DNA of 64,000 bases. Source: Hygrophila difformis. Its lineage: Eukaryota > Streptophyta > Magnoliopsida > Lamiales > Acanthaceae. Shown piece after piece: positions 11,114-23,487 of this stretch. Made by a program: the position numbers and the translations under genes. Under the pieces are notes generated by a model. The model saw only the letters and a program-made list of their open reading frames with translations, searched no databases and was not told the origin of the DNA. Each line of letters starts with the position of its first letter. Within the stretch, counting starts at the first letter, position 1. The DNA is taken from positions 7,840,394 to 7,904,393 of the forward strand of contig JAOANR010000005.1 of the NCBI GenBank assembly GCA_030278955.1, written 5' to 3'.

Positions 11114-14100
11114 TTATGTCCCCATAACTGTGGTTGCACCGTTTTGGAATAGGGTCGGGTAACGCTCCTTCATGTCGGCTTCTAACTCCCATGTCGCCGT
11201 TTCACTTTCATGGTTCGACCAAAGAACCTTGACCATTCTCACGGTTTTGTTCCTTGTTACTCTCTCCTTAACATCGAGTATTCGTACCGGAATTTCCTCG
11301 TAGCTCAAGTCATCATCCTATTCAATTCCTTCCGGTTGGAGTACATGGGTCGGATCGTGCACATACTTCTTCAATTGTGATACGTGGAACACATTGTGAA
11401 CTCGAGCCAATTGTGGCGGTAAGGCTAGACGATATGCTAGATTCCCGACTTTTTCTAGAATTTCATAAGGTCCTATATACGGAGGACTTAGCTTTCCTCG
11501 TTTGCCAAAATGCATCACCCCCTTCATCGGTGATATCTTTAACATGACCTTATCTCCAACTTGAAATTCTATGTCTTGCCGTCTCACATCGGCATAACTT
11601 TTCTGGCGGTCTTGGGCCACTTTCATCTTTCCTTGAATCACTTTGATTTGTTGGGTCATATCTTCTATGGGTTGTGGTCCCACTACCACAGTCTTATCAC
11701 TCCCTTCCCAACTCAACGGACTTCGGCACCTTCGACCATACAATGCCTCGAATGGTGCCATGCCGATGCTAGCATGGTAGCTATTGTTGTAGGAAAATTC
11801 AATTAAGGGTAAATGATTTTCCCAGCTACCCTTAAATTCTAGGACACATGCTCTCAGCATGTCCTCCAATGTTTGGATTGTTCTCTCAGTTTGTCCATCC
11901 GTCATTGGGTGGAATGCGGTACTCATCTTAATCTGCGTACCGAGAGCTTCTTGTAACTTGGTCCAAAAGTGAGAGACAAATCTACTGTCTCTATCAGAGA
12001 TAATGTCATGTGGTACCCCGTGTCTTCGTACCACATTGTCAATATACGCTCTTGCTAATTGGTCCATGGTCCAAGTGTCCTTCATTGGGATAAAAATGGC
12101 CGTCTTTGTTAGCCTATCGACAATCACCCATATCTTATTCATCCCTCTAGGTGATCGTGGTAATCCCGAAACGAAATCCATCGAGATACTATCCCACTTC
12201 CAACTCGGGATTTCCAATGGTTGCATCAATCCTAAGGGTTTTTGTCGCACGGCTTTGACCTTTTGGCACGTGAGGCATCTCGCTACAAATTCTGCCACTT
12301 CATTCTTCATCCTCGGGCACCAGTAAATCTTCCTCAAATCCTTATATAATTTGTCGCCTCCAGGGTGAACCGAGTAAGGTGTGTTATGCCCTTCTTCCAT
12401 CAATCTTTGTTTTATCTCCACGCATTTCTGTGGTACGCACCACCTTCCCTTGAAATGAATGCTTCCATCCTCATGGATAGCAAATCCTATCGCCTTCCCG
12501 TTGGCAATGTTCTCCTTAATCCTTTCCAACTTTGTGTCGCCCGGTTGGGCAAGTTTGATCTCGTCAAATATGGTCGATTCGACTACCATTGCGTTGACCA
12601 CTTCATTTACAGTGCCCGAATGCACTAGCTCTAAGCTCAATCTTGCCAAGTCCATATACAATGCCGGCGGAATTACCAACGAATTCGCCACATGTTGGGT
12701 CTTCCGGCTTAAGGCATCGGCTACCACGTTGGCCTTCCCTTCGTGGTAAGAAATTTCGAGATCATAGTCCTTGATTAGTTCCAACCACCTCCGTTGTCTC
12801 AGATTTAGCTCCTTTTGAGTGAATATGTATTTGAGGCTTTTGTGGTCTGTGAACATCCAACACTTTCTCCCATAGAGGTAATGTCTCCATATTTTCAAAG
12901 CGAACACGACTGCCGCCAACTCCAAGTCGTGTGTCGGGTAGTTTGCTTCATGAGGTTTCAATTGACGCGATGCATATGCAATGACTCTCGAGTCTTGCAT
13001 CAAAACGCATCCTAGACCTTCCTTCGAAGCGTCACTGTAAACCTCGAAGTCACCATTCTCTGATGGTAGTGCTAATACGGGCGTAGTGGTGAGTCGCTTT
13101 TTCAGTTCTTGAAACGCGGACTCACACTCACTGGTCCAGTCATATTTCACCCCTTTCTTCAACAGCTGGGTCAACGGGCGTGCGATTTTCGAGAAGTCCT
13201 TCACAAATCGCCTATAATAACCAGCTAACCCAAGGAAGCTCCGTATTTCAGTTGGACTCGTCGGCGATACCCATTCCGTCATCGCCGAAAATTTTTGCCT
13301 GATCCACTGAAACTCCAGTGGCGGATACTATGTGCCCAAGGAATGCTACTTCCTTCAACCAAAAGTCGCATTTGGATAGTTTTCCATAGAGTTGGTTCTT
13401 GCGCAAAATCCCTAACACTTGGTGCAAATGTTTGGAATGCTCCTCCTCGCTTCTCGAGTAGATCAGGATGTCGTCGATGAACCCCACGATGCATTGATCT
13501 AACAATTCTCTAAATACATCGTTCATGAGGTTCATGAACATTGCAGGTGCATTTGTTAACCCAAAGGATAATAATGTGAACTCGTAGTGTCCATAACGAG
13601 TTCGGAATGCCGTCTTCGGGATATCCTTCTCCGCAATCCTCAGCTGGTGATAACCGGATCGCAAGTCGATCTTTGAGAACACCGACGCCCCCTTCAATTG
13701 ATCAAATAAGTCCTCAATCCTTGGTAATGGATACTTGTTCTTGATGGTCACTTGATTGAGTCCTCTATAGTCGATGCAAAGGCGTAGTCCTCCGTCATTC
13801 TTTTTAACAAATAAGACCGGTGCTCCCCACGGGGACGTACTTGGTCTTATGTATCCTTTCTCCAACAACTCTTCGAGTTGTTCCTTTAATTCTTTCATTT
13901 CCAGTGGCGCCATGCGATAAGGAGCCTTTGAAACAGGTTTCGTTCCCGGAATGAGATCTATGGTGAATTCAAGATCTCTCTCAGGTGGCATACCAGGGAT
14001 GTCTTCAGGAAATACGTCCGGGTATTCTCTTACCACTGGGATGTTGTCAAACTTGCTCTCTTCTGCCTCAAAGTTGTGAACATAGCATGCATACAACGCG

Positions 14101-14453
14101 TATCCCTTACGCATTAAGCTACGAAGCTTGAGAGCGTTAACAACCTTGTTGCTCCTCTTAGGAGGTTGAGAGTAAAAGATGACTCTCTTTCCCCTACCTT
14201 TCGACAGGGTGATCTTTTGCTTCTGACATTCTATCACCGCTTTATACCGGGTCAACCAATCCATTCCTAGTATGACGTCGAAGTCCCTTAAATTAAATTC
14301 TACCAAGTTTGCGAAGAATTCTATGTTCTTGATAACTATCGGAATTCCGTTATAACGTCTAGAGCATGATACTACCTCTCCTGAAGGTAGTTGAATTTCT
14401 AAGTTAATCAGTATTATCATAAGGTTGATCACGTTCGCGTTTGGTTTGGCCAT
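11114..14453 (-). pseudogene. pol: Chromovirus pol: protease (partial), RT, RNase H, integrase, chromodomain
   Basis: Read from 14453 downward, it starts inside the protease (DVILGMDWL). RT follows, with FIDD at about 13470-13485, then RNase H ([19 protein letters not shown]). The integrase has an HHCC finger ([18 protein letters not shown]) and a D-D-E core (MDFVSG, SDRDSRF, DGQTER). A chromodomain (VKVLWSNHESETATWE) lies at 11114-11308. Two lesions are visible: a one-base frame change near 13280 inside the RT/RNase H connection, and a TAG at 11318-11320 between integrase and chromodomain. The chromodomain is expected to guide integration to marked chromatin. Gag and the protease active site are missing, so the copy is non-functional. 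The chromodomain style fits Tekay/Del. Confidence 0.9.
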
Positions 14454-14744
14454 CTAATGTCAACAAGGTAGGTTAGAGTTAGAACATGCCAAATGTAAAG
14501 TTAGGAGATGCAAAAATTTAAATCTTTATGCAAGTATGCATATGCAATCCCCCCAATGAGTTTTAATTTATACATGCATTTATTTATCCATGGGTTTTAA
14601 AAATAATTTATACTCATGGATAATTTAGAAATAAAGAAATGTTTGGGCCACTATATTGGGCCAAAAGTAATAAATTCTTGGGCTCAAATAAAAATATAGG
14701 TATTGGGCTAAGAAAAATATTTAGGCTTAGTAAATAAAAATATT
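14454..14744. other. Non-coding junction where gag and primer site should be
   Basis: This is AT-rich sequence with several TTGGGC/GGGCCAA words and no ORF. A chromovirus should have about 1.5 kb of gag plus a primer site here. Neither a tRNA-Met nor a tRNA-Asp primer site is visible, so the element has a large deletion or rearrangement. Confidence 0.5.
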
Positions 14745-15574
14745 GGGGTAAACTTGGTAACCCATGCCGGGATGCCACCGCCACACCTCCCTAGCAAGAC
14801 ACGAACTCTCCGAGCTTGCTAAAGAGATGCAAGGCTATGGGTATTGAAAAGAGTTTTAAAACAAGTCCGGAATTACTTAAAAATAATAATATAGTGTAAT
14901 ATCGTCCACACATGATAATAATAATAAGTTGCAGCGGAATTTAAAATATACGGCCGACATGGCCAAAACACGGGTTAAACAGGCCCGTTCATGCAAGTCA
15001 TAATAAATAATTTAAATGTCCAAAATGATCCCCCAATGTATGATCATGCTCCGTACTCTGTAATAGAAAAAAATGAACAACGGTTTTTATCAGTATTATA
15101 AAATACTGAGTAAGTCAATCCTAGCATAGCAATAAAGGGGTTAGATTTTAATAATTAAGATTAAACTCTTTGTCATGCATCCAAAACATTTTATTTACCA
15201 ATTTAAAAATAAGAATTTAGTTGCATACTTTAAAGACACATTTAATTTCATAATTAAAAATTTAAGCATGGGCAATTATTTAAGACATGATTTAAAAACA
15301 TGAATAGTGCCACGAGTAAATAAATAAAAATTTGAGCTTTTTAATATTTTCCCCGTTACGCCACCATCTCAACAATATATCATTTAGCCGGTGATCCGGC
15401 GGCCGCAGCCAATTTCATAAGTATCATTTAGCCGGTGATCCGGCGGCCTCAGCCAATTTCATAAGTATAATGTATCATTTAGCCGGTAGCCCGGCGGCCG
15501 CAGCCTATCCGCCATACCCAGTACCACTCCGTCGAGCCTCGAGTAACCCATACGGATACACCCGAGAGGGTAGG
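14745..15574 (-). repeat. Chromovirus 5' LTR, first part (split by Athila)
   Basis: From AACTTGGTAACCC onward it matches the LTR at 3397. Its first dozen bases differ (TATTGGGGTAA in place of TGTAACACCCCGG), so the LTR's own 3' end is damaged. It breaks off after GTAGG at 15574, where the complete Athila element begins, and resumes at 35178. Confidence 0.85.
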
Positions 15575-15860
15575 TGATAATGGCCAGAAATGACCATTAT
15601 TTTCAATCCATTTCCGTGTTTGAAACGGGCATTTGATCGCATTCCGGTTTTATATTAAATAAGAAAGCAGTGGAATTGGACTGATTTATGCATAATTGTA
15701 AAAATATAGAGCTGGTATGAAAAATACATAAATATGTAATTTTATTACACATTTATGTTAGAAAAATCCAAAAACATGAGAAAAAGAAAAGAAAAGAAAA
15801 AGGAAACAAAAAGATGGGAAAAGAAACGAAAAACCCACACAAAGTTGATTTTTCAGGACA

Positions 15861-16132
15861 TTACGACGCTAGACACAACTACGACGCTATGCATGGATAG
15901 CGCCGTAGCCTTGGTCTAGCGCCGTAGGAGGAAATCAAAGCAGCAGTCTGAAGAAAGGTGGACGGCGCTAAACATGGATAGCGCCGTAATCAAGCATAGC
16001 GCCGTAGAAGAAGGATAGCGCCGTAGGCTGTCCATTCAGAAGCAAGAGTGTCTTTGGGATGGAAGACTACGACGCTACACCTATAGCGCCGTAGCGAGGA
16101 TAGCGCCGTAAGCCACCTATAGCGTCGTAAGC
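15861..16132. repeat. GCGCCGTA inverted-word array, upstream (U3) block
   Basis: Three clusters (15861-15927, 15962-16026, 16067-16132) carry TACGACGCTA-type words and their reverse complements. The first has the order forward, forward, reverse, reverse. The other two have one forward word and three reverse words. The array lies directly before the TATA box. Confidence 0.85.
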
Positions 16133-16188
16133 CTTGCCAGAATTCAAATTTCAAGGCCTGGGGGCCCATGGGCCTAGGGTTTCCCACC

Positions 16189-16196
16189 TATAAATA
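16189..16196 (+). promoter_or_regulatory. TATA box of the Athila 5' LTR
   Basis: TATAAATA follows GGGCCTAGGGTTTCCC, a context shared with the solo LTR before 7032. The same box is at 31255-31262 in the 3' LTR. Confidence 0.75.
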
Positions 16197-16852
16197 GAGG
16201 TGTTGACTCCCTGGTCTTGTCACTTCACCACATTCCACTTGAAGGCAACAGGAGCTGTTCTTGAGAGTAGTGTAGAGGTAGTTAGTTAGTTAGGTTTATT
16301 TACTTGTATTATTTACTTTATGCATGTAGTTAGCTTAGTTTAGTTTGTATTTTGTTAGATTAGTGTTATTTTGTGACTCCCAGTTTAGGATAGCCACTGT
16401 TTTCATTATTTACAGTTTTATTAAACCTTTATTTAGGTTTGAAATACCCAAATGATGGGTATTATCAAATCATTTTATGAAAAATGGGAAGTTAATCTTT
16501 GAAAGTATCCCATAATCATGAAATGGACATGGGTCCATGGATTTAATGCTTTATTTTTGGTTTCATGACCATTTGGTCATTTTGGCTTACTGTTCTTGTG
16601 GGTTTTCTATTTTCTTTTCATTTTTTTAGGGATTCATGCATGAATGTTGGTTGAAAACCCTTATTTGGGTTTGTGGTTCATGAGTGTGTAGTTTAGTATA
16701 GTTTTATCCACTGTTTTGCATTCCTTGCATCTTATTTGCACTGTTTTTAGCTTGTTATTTCATTTTAATGCATTTGTGAATCATGAACTCAAAAATAGGG
16801 CTTGCAATCGCAGAGATTGCATTACCCGAACAACAACATGCTTCTGGGCTAG

Positions 16853-17317
16853 CTACGACGCTAACCGCCCTACGGCGCTATCCTTGGATAGCGTCGTAGG
16901 TGAGGTATAGCGCCGTAGTTGCCCAGAACTTAAACAAAATATTGCCCTACGGCACTAAACCAACGGCGCTATCCTCAGATAGCGTCGTAATCTCTGTTTA
17001 GCGCCGTAGGTCCCCAAATTCCTCTATCTCTCAGAACCCACCTACGGCACTATCCTCACGACGCTATCCTAGGATAGCGCCGTCATTTAACGTTTAGCGC
17101 CGTAGTATCTCTCCTTTTTCCAAAAACTTCTAAATTTCTCAAACCACCTACGACGCTACATCTACGACGCTACACTAGTATAGCGCCGTAGTAGTGTATA
17201 GCGCCGTAATTACCCCTTTAATCCAAAATTTATTTTCTCTCTTGCACCAACCCATGACGACGCTACCCTCACGGCGCTATCCTAGGATAGCGCCGTCACA
17301 TCTGTCTAGCGTCGTAA
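16853..17317. repeat. GCGCCGTA inverted-word array, downstream block
   Basis: Five modules (16853-16918, 16947-17009, 17042-17105, 17148-17209, 17255-17317) all have the order forward, forward, reverse, reverse. The inner pair is nearly adjacent and pairs as GGCGCTATCC with GGATAGCGCC. Spacers of about 30-45 bases between modules are unrelated to one another. The block lies after the TATA box and would be transcribed. In the 3' LTR (31920-32370) the first forward arm is lost through a 12-base deletion. Confidence 0.9.
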
Positions 17318-19620
17318 TCAGCATCTTCATGCAGATTTTCCATTCTCCATTTCCATCATTAATTAATTGAACCCTCTAGTTATCAATGATCCATGAGATT
17401 AATTAGCAATAATTAAATCACCAATTATTGTGATTAGAGGACCTTTGTTCAATTGCCCTTAAAATAATTTTCTATAAACAAAATCATGATGACTTAAACA
17501 GATAATCCGGACTGTAATCGGTTATGGTAGGAGGGATTATTTAAGCCATCAATTATGGATTGATTCCATAACCTTGCATGAGAAACCAATGTCTCTCATG
17601 CAAGTTCCTCTCTTCATTTCAATTCATTTTGTCTTTTGTGTATTGTGTGTAACAATTAGTAAAGAATACATCAGACTAATGTTGGCGGGTATTCCCTCAT
17701 GGATAACTAGCTCGTATTCTGGGTATAACTTACTAAATGTTATTTTGCATGGTTTGGATAGCAATCAGTGGAAGTCTTGGCGGTTCGCCCATCCGGGGTT
17801 ATAATAGCTGCTCAGCTGACTCCTATCCAGATACAGATTTATTCTACTTTTATTATTTTCCAAACCCAAATTCCAATCTGTAATAAAACTCTGCTAATGT
17901 CTGTCAACATTAGCTGATAAGTACTGCAGAGAGGAAGCATGTAGGTTTTTATCCGAATTCACAGACAGTGGAGGCCCAACTGGCATTGACACTGCCATTA
18001 TAGGGTCTAAGCTGCCTAAATTCGCTTCATCCGAGTGATTGAGAAATTGGACAGTAGATGTTTACAGTCCACCCGATTATTCTGCCATTGCTTTGGTCTC
18101 CCGACCGCTTCATATCTGTGTTTCACCTTCTGTCTAGACCCGCATCTATATTTTGGGTCAATTAATTTTACACTTCCCTATATCCTTATGCATGATAATA
18201 TTATGTATTATTGTGGTCTAAAGTATTTTGGGATCCTTCCCTTGGACAATAGAAGTCTAGATTTTAAACAGATATTGCCTGTTAAATTTCCAACAAAAAT
18301 CTCTTTATAAAATCCGGATCTACGTAAGGGATAGATTCTCCAGTTATGATTAATTCATATTCTATCAAGGGTTGATTTTGGGAAATTAGAAGCAGAGTCA
18401 GCGATTAGGTCTCATCTAGACTGAAAGGGTCTGTGTTTTAACTGAGAGTCTAGTACCTGTTTAGGGAATGATTTTCAAATCTTTTATTTTCCAAAATTGC
18501 TGTTTGTTGGGAATCTAAGATTAAATACTACACTGAGATGGGGTCCACTTGGACTCAAATACAGTGTAGTAAACAATTTTAGAGGAACATCATCCAGGCC
18601 TTGGTTAATTCCTAAGATAGGGTTGAGTTTTCTTTCGACTGCTATCCTCTTCTGCCAAAGCCTATTTTTGAGTCCTGAGTGAGTACATCCGGAACAAACT
18701 AATTTATTAGTTTGTTTCATTAGTTTGTATCTCATAATCACCCGGAAGGAAGTGAACACACAAGTGGTTCACCAAGAGCCGGGAATTCTTGATCCATACC
18801 CCTTCATCCTGATGGGGAGCTGTCTTTTACTACCAGGGTCAGACCTTCAAAACCTCCGAGTGATAGGTTTTAACTGCTTTCTTTTACCGCTTTCTTATAA
18901 CTGCTTTCTCTAGAGGTCACTCGGTTGTATTGAGAGTTGCGTAACTGCTACTAGGATTGCTAGTTAAGGGATAGTTTAGGGCTTAATTAGAATCTTTGGG
19001 TGTGACATGGGGGAATGATAGTAGTACTTGGCATTTCAATAAATGATTTGTCGGGTGTTGCTTTTCCACCACAGATGAAGTAACACACCCAGGCCAGGGC
19101 AGTTATGAATCTGTGGTATCTTAGAATTTGCGGTTTTAAGAACATGTAAACTCACACTGTAAGTACCTGTCTGTTAAAGGGAAAGCAGTATTGAGAGCAT
19201 GAGAATTAGCTATCTGATAGAATTATTCCAAGCAAAGACCTGTGTATAAAAATGGAAGTTTAATACTGCCTTATCTAAATCTTGTCCAATTTCTATTCTT
19301 CTCTTCCTGTCCCTTCTGTCTACATTGTGATTCAGCTTCACAGCTAACATAATGTAAATTTTCATTGCTTCCATAGATAGTGTTTATCGCATTTGTTTAG
19401 AGTAACTTTACCCGCTTTCTAGAATAGACTTATTGGCTTTGTAGAATAGATTTAAGTGCTTTCGTAATCTAGTTTAAATTCAGTCAGTAGATGATTAATC
19501 ACTTTTCAAACCCATTGGAGCAATACGATTGGAAAATCTAGTAAAACGACGTGGGCCCTGCTTCTATCGCACATCCTCCAGTGAACGATCCGGTCTTACT
19601 ATAAATTACTGCAATTTTTG

Positions 19621-19965
19621 ACACCGTGCGCTTTCGGGGGCACAGTTTCTTAACACGAGTAATAAAAACGTGACAACCTATAAATATATCCCTAATCACA
19701 ACTCCGCCATCATAAATCGGTTTCATTAAATAAAATTGAAAACCAGGATCATTATTTTTCAGAAAATGCTCACGTAGTCGGAATGTGATAAAGGTTTCGT
19801 GGCGCGGATTTTCATGACATGAAATTATGATAAATTTCATGATGCCTATGGCCAGGGACCTTCAGTGTGACAGACTGAAGGTTAAGATTAAACTATCTAT
19901 CCCCGCTGCACCGTGAAAGTTGTCAAAAGTTTCATGCCAGGGAGGTCCATAGCGCCGTTTGAAAT
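19621..19965 (+). repeat. Decayed copies of the LTR-end/primer-site junction inside the LTR
   Basis: TTGTCAAAAGTTTCATG followed by CCAGGGAGG and AGCGCCGTTTGA (19918-19965) mirrors the real junction at 20090-20140. Weaker copies are AAGGTTTCGTGGCGCGG (about 19795) and GACACCGTGCGCTTTCGGGG (about 19620). The solo LTR has matching copies near 10580-10840. Confidence 0.6.
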
Positions 19966-20104
19966 CAAAGTTCCCCACATGAGTAATAAAAAAGTGGAAT
20001 ATATCCTTAAACCCCTTACCATGAATCATAACTCTTTTCATTTAATAAATTTAACCTGGGATATTTTAGAAAATACTCGTGTGACGAAATTGTCAAAAGT
20101 TTCA

Positions 20105-20122
20105 TGGCGCCGTTGCCGGGGA
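20105..20122 (+). other. Athila primer-binding site, tRNA-Asp type
   Basis: TGGCGCCGTTGCCGGGGA directly abuts the LTR end. From memory it complements the 3' end of plant tRNA-Asp(GTC). This marks where minus-strand DNA synthesis would start and confirms plus orientation. Confidence 0.9.
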
Positions 20123-20262
20123 GGATGCAGCGCCGTTTTATTAGAGAATTACATTCCTCATTGCTCCTAGTTAGCTTATACATATAAATATAAATATTCA
20201 CCCCAAAATCGATTCTAACCTGGGGAACGTGCAGGTACTGTCATAGCTAAGACCTCTGTTCT

Positions 20263-22305
20263 ATGCAAAAGAGGAAGGAGACTCCAGCCGAGATCCCGTT
20301 CAACGCAGAGATTGAGAAAACAGCTCGTCGTCTGAGGGCGGAAGCTAGACAAAGAAAGGAACGGGAAAGACAAGCTCTCCTCTTTCCGAGCACAAGCAGT
20401 GACATCTCAGACATGGCGGATAACCATGGCAATCCCCCAAACATTCCACTTAACCCACCACTCCAAAACATCCAAGAGGATCCAGAAGACGTTGACGTTG
20501 AGAACTTGGAGGATCTCCCACCTCAGGTCATTCAGGGAGGTGAGAATCCCCCAAATCTCGAGCAGCAACCCTTCGAGATGCCTCCACCCAACCCAAACCA
20601 CCAAAATCCCCAAAACAACCCACTTCACCAGAATAACCCTAATAACCAAAATTTTCAAAACCCTCAATTTCCAGACCCCCAGTTTAACCAAAACCAGAAT
20701 CACCCCAACCCGAACGATTTCAATGATCCCAGAAATTACTATCCGAATCAGAATTTTTACCCACAGCAATACCAAGGAGGGCCAGGGAACAATCAACAGG
20801 CAGCCGCAGCTGACTATATGCAGCCCATTTTGGAACCGTATTTGAACATTCCTGGACAAGCTCCATTCTTGGCCAGGAATTTCGAATTAAAGCCGGCCCT
20901 CATCAATCTTGTTCAGAGCATCCAGTTCGCAGGAGCAAATCATGAAGATCCGCATTATCATTTGCAAACATTCTTGGAGCTATGTGACACCATTAAAAAC
21001 CAGAATGTATCTGCTAACACCATTCGATTGAGGCTGTTTCCCTTCTCTCTGACCAGCGGGGCAAGGACATGGTATAAATCACTGCCCGTGAATCAGAAAT
21101 CTGCATGGGAAGACGTGATCAGAAACTTCTTGACAAAGTACTTCCCGGAATCCAAGGTGGATGAATGCCGCTCTAAGATTGCGGAATTCAAGATGAAACC
21201 AGACGAGTCCCTGTATGATGCAAAAGAACGGTTCTTCAACTTGCTTAGGAAATGCCCCCAGCATGGTTTCCATGAGTGGGAGAAATTGAGAAAGTTCTAT
21301 AGCGGTTTGACCCCAGCATGGAAGAACATGCTTGATGCCGCTGGTGGTCAACACCTGCTATACATTCCCATGGATCAAGCTTGGGCCGAAATTGAAGCAA
21401 TGAGTGTAAACAGAACTGTACTTTCTGATGATGTTAATTCCCCTCCCCCTCGTGGTTTATGTGCTGTAGGTACAGTAGGGAAATCTGACCTGGACAAACT
21501 GAAAGACCAAGTGGCCGTCTTGGCCTTGAATCAGGAAGCTGGGAGCTCTACACAGGCTCAAAATGCTGAAGCTGTTTGCGGGACTTGCCAAGGCCCGCAT
21601 TCCATTGAATCCTGTCAGCAAGTGGCAAACGAAAGCTGTAACTATGCAGGTGGATTCCAAAACCGGCATCCGAACCTCTCATATTCCAACAACAATGCTT
21701 TGAATTCCCACTTGTTGACCCAGCCTCAACAGTTCAACCAACCAAGGCCCCAGCACTTTAACCCAGGCTTCCAACCTCAGATTCTAGCTAGGCCACCTCA
21801 AAACCAAAATTTCCAAAACTTTCAGCAGCCACAGAATCAGTTTGTCCCAAATCAGAATCAGTTTGGTCAAAACCAAGCTCAGAACCAGAATTGGAACCAG
21901 AACCAGCAGAAACCCCCTTCCAGATTGAAGACCCTCATGACTGACTTCATTACCAGTCAAAAGGAAATCAACACTTAGTTGCAGTCCTCTATCCGGAATG
22001 TGGAGACGCAGGTTACGCAAATGGCCATGGAAATGCAGAAAAGAGACAAAGGAACTCTACCCAGTGCTGCTGAGAAAAATCCTCAGTGTAAGGCCATCAC
22101 ACTGAAGTCTGGTAAAGTTCTGGAAGGACCCAAGGGCAAGGAGAAACTGGTACAAGGAAATGAACTGGAAAGTGACGTTGAGGAGAATGAAAAGGAAGCC
22201 GAAAAAGAGACAGCCGATCTGCAGACCGATGCTGCACCTAAAATGGCTGAAAAAGATAAGGGTACAGGCGGAGGTACAACTTCCTTCCCTTTACCACAAA
22301 AATAA
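20263..22305 (+). pseudogene. gag: Athila gag (two in-frame stops)
   Basis: This encodes the particle-forming Gag. Residues 1-50 are highly charged. About 55-185 are rich in Pro, Asn and Gln. About 195-385 hold the Gag core (FELKPALINLV, RLFPFSLTSGARTWY, KYFPESK). A zinc-knuckle-like CGTC...H...C lies near 438-450, and a second Asn/Gln-rich tail spans about 470-560. A TAG at 21976-21978 interrupts the frame, a stop one base from a Gln codon. The same frame continues to a TAA at 22303-22305. Gag and pol share one frame up to 24420, as in an Athila polyprotein. ATG 20263 was chosen as the first Met after the primer site. A readthrough role for the first TAG cannot be excluded. Confidence 0.85.
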
Positions 22306-23487
22306 GTAGATAATAACAAGTACATGCCTAGGATTCCTTATCCTGCACGTCTTAAAAATAAGGAACATGATCATAAATTCAAGAAATTTCTGGAACGATT
22401 AAAGTCTGTAGAGATAACCATTCCTCTCACAGAAATGATTTCCGAAATGCCCATCTATGCTAAGTTCTTGAAAGAATTGATTTCAGGAAAAAGGCAGGTC
22501 GAGCAAGAGGAGGTGATTATTCTCAACAGCACATGCAGTGCCATAGTTCAGAGGAGATTGCCCGAAAAGAAAGAGGACCCCGGATGTTGCACACTTCCAG
22601 TACAATTCGGAAAGGCCAAAGTGAGTATGGGGCTTTGTGATTTAGGATCGAGCATCAATGTGATGCCACTAGCTATGGCAATCCGCCTTAAGCTTGGAGA
22701 GATTCAACCAATTAAGATGAGACTGCAGCTCGCAGACAGATCAATCACTCAGCCCGTAGGAATCCTCAAGGATGTTGTGATCAAAACCGGCCAGGTTCTC
22801 TTCCCGGTTGACTTCATTATCCTCGACATTGAAGAAGATTCTGAAATGCCACTTATTCTTGGACGCCCATTCCTGGCCACTGGTGGTGCATTAATTGACG
22901 CTAAATCTGGAAAGGTCACATTGAGGGTCGATGGCGAGGAAATCACCTTTGATATGGAACAGCTGCAGAAGTTTCCAAATGAAGGAGCTTGTTCCATGTT
23001 TTCTGTGATAGATAGTGGAGAGGAAATTGATTGTGAGGAGAGAGAGCTTGACTCTGGATTTGATCATGAAATGATGCTGGATGAGATTTCAAAGCAGGTA
23101 GTGAAGCCTGCTGGCGTGGAGCACCAAGGATGCAAGGCCGTTCACTTTGCCGATCCCGAAACAGGGGATTTGGAGGAGTTTGACGGCACAGACTTCCATG
23201 ACGACGCCGACCAAGAGGAGGCGGATCCTGTACTGATGCAGGATCCGGAAGGTAAAACTGATCTTCTCCCATCTAATTCTCGCAAATTACTCCCTTCCGT
23301 TGAATGCCCACCAGAGCTTGAACTTAAAACATTACCCGATCATCTCAAGTACGCGTTTCTCGCAGAACATAAAAAATTACCTATGATTGTTTCGGCTAAG
23401 CTCTCCCAAGAGCAAGAAGATGCTCTGGTGGCCGTTCTTAAAAATTATGTGCGTGCAATCGGTTGGACCATTTCTGATATCAAATGA
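22306..23487 (+). pseudogene. pol: Athila pol, protease region
   Basis: In frame with gag, the segment opens with the KYMPRIPYPARLK lead-in typical of Athila. It carries a retropepsin with LCDLGSSINVMP near 22635 (the active-site triplet reads D-L-G, as usual in this lineage) and MPLILGRPFL near 22845. An acidic linker ends in the PPELELKTLPDHLK motif before RT. A TGA at 23485-23487 interrupts the frame just before the RT fingers. Confidence 0.85.

Larger units (their letters stand above)
15575..20104 (+). repeat. Athila 5' LTR (4,530 bp)
   Basis: Begins TGATAATGGCC, ends AAGTTTCA, and is followed at once by the primer site. It contains two arrays of inverted TACGACGCTA/TAGCGCCGTA words, a TATA box between them, and near its 3' end several decayed copies of its own LTR-end/primer-site junction. 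The small ORFs (for example 18035-18310) show no domain and recur only in the other LTR. Confidence 0.95.

Noticed and set aside
20407..20859. A 150-residue minus-strand ORF rich in Val, Leu and Ile
   Set aside because: It is the antisense of the Asn/Gln/Pro-rich Gag segment, whose codons read as hydrophobic residues on the other strand.
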